This document shows positions 56,676 to 64,000 of a stretch of DNA of 64,000 nt, one piece after another. The notes under the pieces were generated by a model. The model worked only from the letters and a program-made list of their open reading frames with translations. It was not told the origin of the DNA and searched no databases. Both the position numbers and the translations under genes were made by a program. Position 1 is the stretch's first letter, and the number at the start of each line of letters is the position of its first letter. Source of the stretch: Bacillus manliponensis (lineage in GTDB: Bacteria > Bacillota > Bacilli > Bacillales > Bacillaceae_G); the NCBI RefSeq assembly GCF_000712595.1, contig NZ_JOTN01000010.1:62001-126000 (forward strand). Direction: 5' to 3'.

Positions 56676-56830
56676 AAAATTTTCTTTTTTTGGTTGGAAG
56701 GAAGCATCCATCCATGTTTGGTAACGATGAGGGCTTTGTGCTCCATGTTATGGAAAAAGAAAGTAGATATATAGTGTAATGAGTTCAATTGAGATTTTAT
56801 GAAATAAGTAATAAGGGGGAACTGCAACTT

Positions 56831-59191
56831 ATGTTAGAACGAACGTTGCGAGTATTAGAATACAATAAAGTAAAAGAACAGTTATTAGAACACGTTGCCT
56901 CTTCGCTTGGACGCGATAAAGTAAAAGGGCTTATGCCAAGCACAAATTATGAAGAGATTGTAACGATGCAAGACACGACGGATGAAGGAGCGAAAGTAAT
57001 CCGTTTAAAAGGACATGCGCCACTTGGTGGGATTACCGATATTCGTCCGAATGTAAAGCGTGCGAAAATTGGAAGTATGTTAAGCCCGAATGAATTGCTT
57101 GATGTAGCGAATACGATGTATGGAAGCCGCCAAATGAAACGATTTATTGAAGATATGGTTGATAATGGCGTGGAGCTTCCAATTCTTGAATCGTATGTAG
57201 CTCGTATTGTATCTTTATATGATTTAGAAAAGAAGATTACGAATGCAATTAGTGATGGCGGTGAAGTTGTCGATAGCGCGAGTGAAAAGCTACGTGGTAT
57301 TCGCCAGCAAATTCGCGGTGCAGAAGGGCGTATTCGTGAGAAACTTGAACATATGACGCGCTCTTCTAACGCGCAAAAAATGTTGTCAGATGCGATTGTA
57401 ACAATTCGTAACGACCGTTATGTAATTCCGGTGAAACAAGAGTACCGAGGTGTATATGGTGGTATCGTTCATGACCAATCAGCATCTGGACAAACGTTAT
57501 TTATTGAACCACAAGTTATTGTTGAACTAAATAATACATTGCAAGAAGCACGTGTGAAAGAGAAACAAGAAATTGAACGCATTTTATTTATGTTAACAGA
57601 AGAAGTTGCGTTAGAAGCAGACATCGTGTTAGAAAACGTTGAAGTTGTTGCTGAGCTTGATTTCATCTTTGCTAAAGCATTATATGCGAAACGATTAAAA
57701 GCCACAAAGCCGCTTATGAACAATGAGCGCTATATGAATTTAAAGAAAGCGCGCCATCCGTTAATTGATCCAAAAGTTGTTGTTCCAAATGATATTATAC
57801 TTGGGAAAGAGTTTACGACAATCGTTATTACAGGACCGAATACAGGTGGTAAAACCGTAACGTTAAAAACAGTAGGTCTTTGTGTATTAATGGCGCAGTC
57901 TGGGTTACACATTCCAGTAATGGATGAATCAGAAATGTGCGTGTTTAAAAATATTTTTGCTGATATTGGTGACGAGCAATCAATTGAACAAAGTTTAAGT
58001 ACGTTCTCATCTCATATGGTTAATATCGTTGAGATTTTAGAGAAAGCAGACTTTGAAAGTTTAGTACTATTTGATGAATTAGGTGCAGGAACAGATCCGC
58101 AAGAAGGGGCTGCGTTAGCGATCTCTATCTTAGATGAAGTGTATAATCGCGGTGCACGAGTTGTAGCGACGACGCACTACCCGGAATTAAAAGCATATGG
58201 CTACAATCGTGAACAAGTTATTAATGCAAGCGTAGAATTTGATGTGAATACGTTAAGCCCAACTTATAAATTATTAATTGGTGTGCCAGGGCGAAGTAAC
58301 GCCTTTGAAATCTCAAGACGACTTGGTCTATCAGAGCGTGTAATTGACCGTGCTCGTAATCATATTAGTACAGATACAAATAAAATTGAAAACATGATTG
58401 CAAAGCTAGAAGAAAGTCAAAAGAATGCAGAGCGTGATTGGAAAGAGGCTGAAGAACTTCGTAAGCAATCAGAGAAGCTTCATCGTGAATTACAAAAGCA
58501 AATCGTTGAGTTTAATGAAGATCGTGATGAGCGTCTACTACAAGCGCAAAAAGAGGGCGAAGAAAAAGTAGAAGCTGCGAAAAAAGAAGCAGAAGAAATC
58601 ATTCGTGACCTTCGTCAACTACGTAAAGCTCAGCTTGCAAATGTTAAAGATCACGAGCTAATTGAAGCGAAGAGCCGTTTAGAAGGTGCAGCGCCAGAGC
58701 TTGTGAAAAAACAGAAAGTAAAAGTGAAGAATACTGCGCCAAAACAAACGCTTAAACCAGGTGATGAAGTCAAAGTATTAACATTTGGTCAAAAAGGTCA
58801 ATTGCTGAAAAAAGTAAGTGATACAGAGTGGAATGTTCAAATTGGAATTTTAAAAATGAAAGTAAAAGAATCCGATATGGAATATATTAATAGCCCAGCT
58901 CCGGTTGAAAAGAAAGCAGTTGCGGCTGTAAAAGGAAGAGACTATCACGTTTCATTAGAGCTTGACTTGCGCGGCGAACGTTATGAAGATGCGATGATGC
59001 GCGTTGAGAAATATTTAGATGATGCCCAGCTTGCAAGCTATCCACGCGTCTCGATTATTCATGGAAAAGGAACAGGTGCACTTCGCCAAGGTGTACAAGA
59101 TTATTTGAAAAAGCATCGCGGTGTGAAGAACTTCCGTTATGGTGATATGGGAGAAGGCGGATTAGGCGTAACCGTTGTTGAACTGAAGTAA
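56831..59191 (+). CDS. mutS2: Endonuclease MutS2
   Basis: MutS-type ATPase of 786 residues acting in recombination control and ribosome rescue. Core helical domain, Walker A GPNTGGKT near residue 335, Walker [13 protein letters not shown], a long coiled coil (about 510-630) and a C-terminal Smr nuclease domain with [15 protein letters not shown] 56831 follows aaggggg; the earlier in-frame ATG at 56789 has none and gives a non-family extension. Confidence 0.95.
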   Translation: MLERTLRVLEYNKVKEQLLEHVASSLGRDKVKGLMPSTNYEEIVTMQDTTDEGAKVIRLKGHAPLGGITDIRPNVKRAKIGSMLSPNELLDVANTMYGSRQMKRFIEDMVDNGVELPILESYVARIVSLYDLEKKITNAISDGGEVVDSASEKLRGIRQQIRGAEGRIREKLEHMTRSSNAQKMLSDAIVTIRNDRYVIPVKQEYRGVYGGIVHDQSASGQTLFIEPQVIVELNNTLQEARVKEKQEIERILFMLTEEVALEADIVLENVEVVAELDFIFAKALYAKRLKATKPLMNNERYMNLKKARHPLIDPKVVVPNDIILGKEFTTIVITGPNTGGKTVTLKTVGLCVLMAQSGLHIPVMDESEMCVFKNIFADIGDEQSIEQSLSTFSSHMVNIVEILEKADFESLVLFDELGAGTDPQEGAALAISILDEVYNRGARVVATTHYPELKAYGYNREQVINASVEFDVNTLSPTYKLLIGVPGRSNAFEISRRLGLSERVIDRARNHISTDTNKIENMIAKLEESQKNAERDWKEAEELRKQSEKLHRELQKQIVEFNEDRDERLLQAQKEGEEKVEAAKKEAEEIIRDLRQLRKAQLANVKDHELIEAKSRLEGAAPELVKKQKVKVKNTAPKQTLKPGDEVKVLTFGQKGQLLKKVSDTEWNVQIGILKMKVKESDMEYINSPAPVEKKAVAAVKGRDYHVSLELDLRGERYEDAMMRVEKYLDDAQLASYPRVSIIHGKGTGALRQGVQDYLKKHRGVKNFRYGDMGEGGLGVTVVELK

Positions 59192-59195
59192 GAGA

Positions 59196-59273
59196 ATAAA
59201 GTGAAACTTCAATCAGTGGGGGGCTTCATCCCCCACTGAATGTTAGTTGAACGAATCGGGCTTTTACGGGCTG
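59196..59273 (-). repeat. bcr1-type repeat, 3' half
   Basis: On the minus strand it reads cagcccgtaaaagcccgattcgttcaactaac, then the cattcagtgggg/ccccccactgattg hairpin and tttcacTTTAT. It starts five bases after the mutS2 stop and may act as its terminator. Confidence 0.8.
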
Positions 59274-59292
59274 AACAAAGGGGTAAAAACAT

Positions 59293-59379
59293 ATGTTTAT
59301 GGACAAACTTGCAAAAGTATTGTTAGCTTGCTGCGGCGCATTTTTCGTTATTGGGGTTATTTATTTAATTGTGAAGTAA
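59293..59379 (+). CDS. 28-residue membrane peptide
   Basis: ATG 59293 with aagggg 9 bases upstream encodes MFMDKLAKVLLACCGAFFVI and ends ...IVK. A short charged start is followed by a single hydrophobic helix with a Cys-Cys pair. Its ribosome site lies directly beside the bcr1 remnant. Likely a real micropeptide, function unknown. Confidence 0.55.
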   Translation: MFMDKLAKVLLACCGAFFVIGVIYLIVK

Positions 59380-59451
59380 AGGGAGACGTCAATTCTCGGT
59401 ATTGTCATTATACTTGGGAATTGGCGCTTTTTATATGAAAGGAAATATAAA

Positions 59452-60147
59452 ATGAGAATCAATCAATTTATAAGCGAAGCACTTTCTTGTTCAAGACGGC
59501 AAACAGATCGGCTGATCAAAGCGGGAAGTGTGACGTTAAATGGACAAGTCTGTAATCATGGCGATGAAGTTCGTGATCATGACATTGTCTGTGTTGACGG
59601 AAAGATTATGGAGAAAAGCAAAGAAGAGAAGGTGTACATTGCGTTTCATAAACCAGTTGGGATTACGTGTACAGCTGCAGAGCATATTGAAGATAATATT
59701 ATCGACTATATTAACTATCCAAAGCGTATTTTTCCAGTTGGTCGTTTAGATAAAGCGTCAGAAGGACTTATTTTACTTACGAATGACGGAAATATTGCGA
59801 ATCAAATCTTGCACGGTGATCATGAACATGAAAAGGAATATGTTGTAACAGTTGATAAGCCTTTTACGAATTGGTTTATTGAAAGTATGGCAAACGTTGT
59901 GAAAATTCGTGATGGTATGACGAAGCCTTGTAAAGTGACGAAAATTGATGATTGCTCATTTCGTATTATATTAACACAAGGAATGAATAGACAAATTCGC
60001 CGCATGAGTCGTGCATTTGGTTATACGGTAACAAAATTAAAACGTGTCCGTATTATGAATATCGAATTAGCTGACTTAGAGGTTGGTGCGTGGCGGTATG
60101 TAACAAAGGACGAATTAAAGATGCTACAAAACCTTCTTCATGAGTAG
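59452..60147 (+). CDS. rluF: RluF-like pseudouridine synthase
   Basis: A 231-residue RsuA-family pseudouridine synthase: N-terminal S4 RNA-binding domain (INQFISEALSCSRRQTDRLIKAG) and catalytic domain with Asp in GRLDKASEGLILLTNDG and the late motif MNRQIRRM. RluF of E. coli modifies 23S U2604; same target is inferred. Shine-Dalgarno aaagga. Confidence 0.88.
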   Translation: MRINQFISEALSCSRRQTDRLIKAGSVTLNGQVCNHGDEVRDHDIVCVDGKIMEKSKEEKVYIAFHKPVGITCTAAEHIEDNIIDYINYPKRIFPVGRLDKASEGLILLTNDGNIANQILHGDHEHEKEYVVTVDKPFTNWFIESMANVVKIRDGMTKPCKVTKIDDCSFRIILTQGMNRQIRRMSRAFGYTVTKLKRVRIMNIELADLEVGAWRYVTKDELKMLQNLLHE

Positions 60148-60159
60148 AAGAAGGTTTTG
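60127..60159. terminator. Bidirectional terminator
   Basis: caaaaccttcttc pairs with gaagaaggttttg between convergent genes; the first stop codon (rluF) lies in the loop. Confidence 0.85.
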
Positions 60160-60162
60160 TTG

Positions 60163-60747
60163 TTAGCGTAAATGATCGGCGTTATTAATGAAATGTACAA
60201 CGCGCCCGTTTTCGTTTATTTCCAGTAGGTTGATTGCTGTATCCTCCATTTTGAAATAAGGATCCATTGTTATTGGCATTTGAAAAAAGGCACGAAGAAG
60301 ACAGTTAATAACACCTCCGTGTGCAACAATAGCGATACGATCATGCGGACAAGAGGAAACCATTTTTGAAAACATTGTTTCAATTCGCATGCGAAATTCG
60401 ATATAAGATTCCCCTTCTTCAAAACAATCATGTAAATAGGTAGGCTGCGGTAATGTTTCTGCTTCTTCAAACGATAGACCTGCTTGCACACCGTTATTAT
60501 GTTCCATTAAATCCTCTTCAAATTGCAGAGGGCAACCAATTTTATTTGCAAGTGTCTCTGCTGTTTCACGCGCTCGTTTTAGTGGACTTGCAAAAATAAA
60601 ATCTGGTGGAAATTCATCAGTGACTCGCTCTACCATTTGTGCTACTTGTTTTCTGCCAAAATCTGTTAGAGGGAAGTCTGCTCTTCCTTCGTGAACATGT
60701 AATATATCTGCTTCAGATTGACCGTGACGAATTAGTAAAATTTGCAT
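60163..60747 (-). CDS. Histidine phosphatase family protein
   Basis: A 194-residue phosphoglycerate-mutase-like phosphatase: phosphoacceptor histidine in LLIRHGQSEAD, arginine in SPLKRARETAE and second histidine in IVAHGGVINCLL. Substrate unknown. ATG 60747 with gggagag upstream; longer frame to 60798 lacks a ribosome site. Confidence 0.9.
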   Translation of the reverse strand: MQILLIRHGQSEADILHVHEGRADFPLTDFGRKQVAQMVERVTDEFPPDFIFASPLKRARETAETLANKIGCPLQFEEDLMEHNNGVQAGLSFEEAETLPQPTYLHDCFEEGESYIEFRMRIETMFSKMVSSCPHDRIAIVAHGGVINCLLRAFFQMPITMDPYFKMEDTAINLLEINENGRVVHFINNADHLR

Positions 60748-60852
60748 AGCACACTCTCCCGTTGTAGTAGTTTTATATCCAGAAGAAAATTTTACCATAT
60801 ATGAGAGGGAGTGTCCTTTTAAAAAAATATTTTTTCAGAAAAAATAAAACTA

Positions 60853-60881
60853 TTGATTTTTTAAAAAGTAGCCCATATAAT
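60853..60881 (+). promoter_or_regulatory. brnQ promoter
   Basis: TTGATT (60853-60858), 17 bases, TATAAT (60876-60881). Confidence 0.72.
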
Positions 60882-60918
60882 ATAATTCAAGACAAGATTC
60901 GACAGAATATTTTATAAA

Positions 60919-61185
60919 AGTAATGATGAGGACATGAGTTATTTTTTACGATTCCCAGAGAGGGAGGCCTTGGCTGTGAGCTTCCTAATACGAGAAAGTA
61001 TACTTACCACCTCTGAACTTCAAGAGTGAACAGCATGATGCACAGTAATTCTTGGCGGATAAAACCGTTATCAATTTACACGAGCTATAAAATGGGTGTA
61101 TTTGTTATGCTTCATTTTATTAGAATAAGGGTGGAACCACGATTTCAACACTCGTCCCTTTGTTAGGGACGGGTGTTTTTTATTT
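60919..61185 (+). promoter_or_regulatory. T-box riboswitch, threonine type, upstream of brnQ
   Basis: Stem I is almost identical to the thrS T-box, including the specifier ACC (61006-61008), a Thr codon. T-box core AGGGTGGAACCACG at 61128-61141, the UGGA variant shared with thrS. Terminator aacactcgtccc (61147-61158) with gggacgggtgtt (61166-61177), T tract. So the permease should respond to tRNA-Thr charging. Confidence 0.93.
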
Positions 61186-61273
61186 TTTACTGGAAAAAAT
61201 TAACGAAAAGAAGCCTTGTAACGGGTTTTATTTCTGAATATTTTGTCTTTTTACAATTAGGAGGGATAGCAAA

Positions 61274-62599
61274 ATGAAATCATCTTTAAAACTATCTGAG
61301 ATGTTGGCCATTAGTTTAATGTTATTTGCACTATTCTTTGGCGCAGGAAATATGATTTTTCCACCAGCTTTAGGACAAGGTGCAGGAACGGATGTATGGA
61401 TTGCACTAACTGGTTTTGTCCTGACAGGAGTAGGTCTTCCGCTTCTTGGTGTAGTGGTTATCGCATTAAAAGGAGATATAAATGAATTAGCAGGACGTGT
61501 TCACCCAGTATTTTCAATTGTATTTACATCATTAATTTATTTATCGCTAGGTGTATTTGTAAGTGTTCCACGTACAGGAACTGTTGCTTATGAGATGGGA
61601 ATTGCGCCATTCTTACCAAGTGCCGTAGCATCTTCGCAATACCCGCTTGTATTATTTACAGTTGTATTCTTTGCAATTACATTCTATTTAGCACTAAACC
61701 CATCAAAGTTAGTTGGCCGTATTGGAAAAGTATTAACTCCAATTTTACTAATCTTACTTGCTATCATTGTTGCAAAAGCGCTTATGACACCAATTGGTGA
61801 ATTTAGTGCCCCAACAGAAGCATATGCTGCTCCATTATTTAAAGGATTTATTGATGGTTATTTAACACTGGATGGACTTGCAGCGCTTGTGTTTGGTAAT
61901 GTTGTAATTCATACGTTACGAGCAAAAGGAATTACAAACAAAAATAGCATTGCAAAAGTAACGATCTTTGCTGGCTTTATCGCATCACTTGCACTACTTC
62001 TTATTTATGTAGCATTAGCATACCTTGGGGCTTCTAGTGTATCACTAGGTATGGCACCAAACGGCGGTGTAATTTTAACAAATGTTGTAAAGCACTTATT
62101 TGGAAGTTACGGAATAGTATTACTTGGAGTTGCGATTGGAGCGGCATGTTTAACAACAGCAGTTGGTATTGTAGCAGCTTGCGGAGAGTATTTCTCAAAA
62201 TTAATTCCAAAGCTTTCTTATGAAAAAGTTGTTCTGATCTTCTGTGTACTTGCATTTATGGTGGCAAACTTAGGATTAACACAATTAAATGCGTTAGCAT
62301 TACCAATTTTAATTGCAATCTATCCAATTGGTATTGTACTAATGGTATTATCATTAATTGAAAATTACATTCGCCTTCCATTGGCAATGTACGTAGGTGG
62401 TATCGTAGGAGCATTCATCATTAGTTTCTTTGATGGACTAAACAATGCAAATATTCAGTTTACTGTACTAGAACCACTATTACACAGCATTCCATTATAC
62501 ACTGTTGGAATCGGTTGGCTTGTACCAAGTGTCATTGGGATTGTTCTTGGATATATCATTTCAGTGTTTCAAAAGAAAGAAGTTGTTGTAGGAGAGTAA
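61274..62599 (+). CDS. brnQ: BrnQ-family amino acid transporter
   Basis: A 441-residue permease of the LIVCS family with about 12 hydrophobic segments and the family signature LFFGAGNMIFPPALG near residue 18. BrnQ proteins import branched-chain amino acids with a cation. The Thr T-box suggests that threonine is a substrate or signal here. Shine-Dalgarno aggaggg. Confidence 0.9.
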   Translation: MKSSLKLSEMLAISLMLFALFFGAGNMIFPPALGQGAGTDVWIALTGFVLTGVGLPLLGVVVIALKGDINELAGRVHPVFSIVFTSLIYLSLGVFVSVPRTGTVAYEMGIAPFLPSAVASSQYPLVLFTVVFFAITFYLALNPSKLVGRIGKVLTPILLILLAIIVAKALMTPIGEFSAPTEAYAAPLFKGFIDGYLTLDGLAALVFGNVVIHTLRAKGITNKNSIAKVTIFAGFIASLALLLIYVALAYLGASSVSLGMAPNGGVILTNVVKHLFGSYGIVLLGVAIGAACLTTAVGIVAACGEYFSKLIPKLSYEKVVLIFCVLAFMVANLGLTQLNALALPILIAIYPIGIVLMVLSLIENYIRLPLAMYVGGIVGAFIISFFDGLNNANIQFTVLEPLLHSIPLYTVGIGWLVPSVIGIVLGYIISVFQKKEVVVGE

Positions 62600-62600
62600 T

Positions 62601-62641
62601 AAAAAACGTAGAGGAAATTACCTTTTCTCTACGTTTTTTTA
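62601..62641 (+). terminator. Terminator of brnQ
   Basis: aaaaaacgtagag (62601-62613) pairs with ctctacgtttttt (62627-62639). Confidence 0.88.
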
Positions 62642-62672
62642 TTTTTAGAGTGTTTAAGCTCATATAATGGAG

Positions 62673-62830
62673 TTTATCCCGCTATTTGCGGGCTGTAAGA
62701 CTCCCACCGCAAAACTTGAGAGAAAGCGAAGAAGTTTAGGTGAGAGATTAACAGTCCGTAAAAGCCCGATTGGTCGGGCTGACACTCAGTAGGGGATGAA
62801 GACCCCCCACTGAGTGAAGCTTCACTTTAT
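62673..62830 (+). repeat. bcr1-type dispersed repeat, full length
   Basis: A 158-bp unit from TTTAT (62673-62677) to TTTAT (62826-62830) with intact pairing arms, same length and near-identical sequence as the one at 3295-3452. It lies between brnQ and the Fur-regulated Isd region. Confidence 0.88.
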
Positions 62831-62832
62831 TT

Positions 62833-62881
62833 GAAAATTATTCTCAATTGTATTGACAAATTTTTCATTGCTACGATAAGA
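62833..62881 (+). promoter_or_regulatory. Fur-like box and possible promoter upstream of isdC
   Basis: gaaaattattctcaattgt (62833-62851) agrees with the Fur 19-mer at about two thirds of positions. TTGACA at 62853-62858 follows, but the -10 (ataaga) is poor. Confidence 0.4.
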
Positions 62882-63001
62882 TTAGAGTGGTTGTACAAAT
62901 GAGAAAGGAAGTGGTTGACAGGGAAGGTTTTGTACAATCAGTGTCAAGATAGAGGTATGAAGGGGGAATTAGAAGAGAGATTATTTTTTTTAGATTGAAT
63001 T

Positions 63002-63020
63002 GAGAATGATAATCATTTAT
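63002..63020 (+). promoter_or_regulatory. Fur box 2 upstream of isdC
   Basis: GAGAATGATAATCATTTAT closely matches the consensus GATAATGATTATCATTATC. Confidence 0.78.
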
Positions 63021-63079
63021 ATTTTAGGGATCTTTTTTTAGCAATGGCTGGAAGAAAGGTTATTTTTTTATGTCTATAT

Positions 63080-63098
63080 GATAATAATTATCATTTTC
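63080..63098 (+). promoter_or_regulatory. Fur box 3 upstream of isdC
   Basis: GATAATAATTATCATTTTC is a near-consensus Fur box 42 bases before the isdC start. Confidence 0.82.
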
Positions 63099-63139
63099 AT
63101 AAAGAGGATTTACATAATTAAAAGGGGGATTTTATTTAA

Positions 63140-63814
63140 ATGAAAAAATTAATTAATTTACCAGCTGTTATTATGGCATTTTTATGTCTTTTTGCTTTTC
63201 TTATTATGCCAACAGAGCAAGCATCAGCTACATTGGCTGACGGAACTTACAATATGAATTACGTTATTCAAAAGGCTGATAATGATTCTGTTTCAATGGC
63301 GAATGATTATTTTGAAAAGCCAGCGAAATTAATCGTTAAAAATGGAAAAATGAATGTGCAAGTACAAATGAATCATAGTGCATGGATTAAAGAGTTTAAA
63401 GCGCCAGTAAATGGGAACTATATTGATTCAAAAGTAGTAAGTGAAGATACAGCCGCAGATAAGAGAACAGTAGAATTTGCAGTAGATGATTTATCTAAAC
63501 CATTCCCAGTGAAGATTCACGTTGTTGTACCAGATGTAGATTATGATCATCACTACACGATTCGTTTTGCGTTTGATGCAAATGTAACAGCGGTAGATGG
63601 AGGACAACCAGCAGCTGCAGCTACGAAAACAGATGATAAGAAAGTCCCAACTGCTAGTGCTAAAGAAGAGACGACAAAACAACCAAATACACAAAGTGGA
63701 GAAAAAACATCCAATCCACAAACAGGAGACGAAGCGAACATTGCTTTGTTCGGGGGGGTATTACTAGCTTCAACGTTGTTTCTTGTTCGTAAAGTGAAAT
63801 TTAGTAGAAACTAA
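63140..63814 (+). CDS. isdC: Cell-wall haem-binding NEAT protein IsdC
   Basis: Wall-anchored haem carrier of 224 residues: signal peptide (1-30, cleaved after ASA), one NEAT domain (about 33-155) with haem-ligand motif YDHHY and lip helix SMANDYF, a Lys/Thr-rich spacer, the sortase B signal NPQTG near residue 192 and a C-terminal hydrophobic tail with basic end. Passes haem inward in the Isd relay. Shine-Dalgarno aaaggggg. Controlled by Fur boxes; isdX1 follows 27 bases later. Confidence 0.95.
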   Translation: MKKLINLPAVIMAFLCLFAFLIMPTEQASATLADGTYNMNYVIQKADNDSVSMANDYFEKPAKLIVKNGKMNVQVQMNHSAWIKEFKAPVNGNYIDSKVVSEDTAADKRTVEFAVDDLSKPFPVKIHVVVPDVDYDHHYTIRFAFDANVTAVDGGQPAAAATKTDDKKVPTASAKEETTKQPNTQSGEKTSNPQTGDEANIALFGGVLLASTLFLVRKVKFSRN

Positions 63815-63841
63815 TATATCGATATAAAGGATGATGAGTCT

Positions 63842-64000
63842 ATGAAAAAACAATGGAAAGCGGTAATGGTTGTATTTACACTATTGTTTACTTTTTTTGT
63901 TACAACTGGAGTAAATAAGGCACATGCATCAACAAATTTAGCTGATGGAACGTACCAAATTTCTTATAAGGTTTGGAAAGGCGATAAGGATGAACCATCT
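63842..64000 (+). CDS. isdX1: Secreted haemophore IsdX1, N-terminal part (3' end outside window)
   Basis: The first 53 codons of a second NEAT protein: signal peptide (about 1-29, cleaved after AHA) then STNLADGTYQISYKVWKGDK, the start of a NEAT domain. In B. anthracis isdC is followed by isdX1 and isdX2, secreted haemophores that strip haem from haemoglobin. Which of these it is cannot be proven from the N-terminus; order suggests IsdX1. Confidence 0.85.
   Translation, partial: MKKQWKAVMVVFTLLFTFFVTTGVNKAHASTNLADGTYQISYKVWKGDKDEPS

Noticed and set aside
62899-62952. 17-codon frame between the Fur boxes
   Set aside because: No ribosome site and it spans the TTGTACAA palindrome; treated as regulatory DNA.

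Overview
The window is low-GC Firmicute chromosome that reads as Bacillus cereus group (cereus, thuringiensis or anthracis type). The evidence is the conserved Bacillus gene order (pyk-fxsA-ytvI-ytwI-citZ-icd-mdh-phoPR-polA-mutM-ytaF-coaE-gapB-speD-nrdR-dnaBI-ytxC-thrS-infC-rpmI-rplT), group-specific accessory genes (an IsdC/IsdX haem system, a NEAT-LRR surface protein), many sporulation genes, and about nine loci carrying bcr1-type dispersed repeats, a hallmark of this group. Species cannot be fixed from the window alone.

Layout. 1-8.4 kb: pyruvate kinase 3' end, membrane proteins and the citrate synthase, isocitrate dehydrogenase and malate dehydrogenase block, with a gene-poor stretch (4.0-4.77 kb) of hairpins and gene debris before citZ. 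8.5-18 kb: a MaoC-like gene under a perfect cre box, PhoPR, DNA repair genes (polA, mutM), coaE, and gapB behind a CcpN-type operator. 18-27 kb: speD with a structured leader, nrdR, the dnaB-dnaI primosome loader pair, ytxC, T-box-controlled thrS, and the infC-rpmI-rplT operon with its attenuator and ATT start codon. 27-37 kb: a self-regulated TetR operon, adhA, a dimeric dUTPase, ysdC, then an accessory patch: an IS21 istB remnant, a Fur-controlled NEAT-LRR-Ig-cell-wall-repeat protein, and an ECF sigma/DUF4179/TPR cluster. 38-47 kb: tandem CPBP proteases, sspI, ysgA, T-box-controlled pheST, two paralogous SPOCS-like spore proteins with matching sigma-K-like promoters, and a VOC protein. 47-54 kb: a second ECF/DUF4179 pair, a YcdB-like protein, a small gene interrupted by an in-frame stop, T-box-controlled asnS, and rnhC. 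54-64 kb: zapA-cvpA-polX-mutS2, rluF-like, a phosphatase, brnQ behind a threonine-type T-box, then the Fur-regulated isdC-isdX1 haem locus, cut by the window end.

How it fits together. Most genes are housekeeping: TCA cycle, replication and repair, translation. Control by aminoacyl-tRNA charging recurs four times (thrS, pheST, asnS, brnQ). Iron control recurs twice: both NEAT-bearing loci carry Fur boxes, so the NEAT-LRR protein at 32 kb and the Isd locus at 63 kb should be induced together under iron starvation. The most interesting points are the NEAT-LRR protein with choline-binding-like repeats and a nonsense-truncated tail, a Thr-codon T-box in front of a branched-chain amino acid permease, an amber-interrupted small gene behind a LexA-like box, a 21-nt periodic intergenic repeat, and bcr1 ends that coincide with stop codons.
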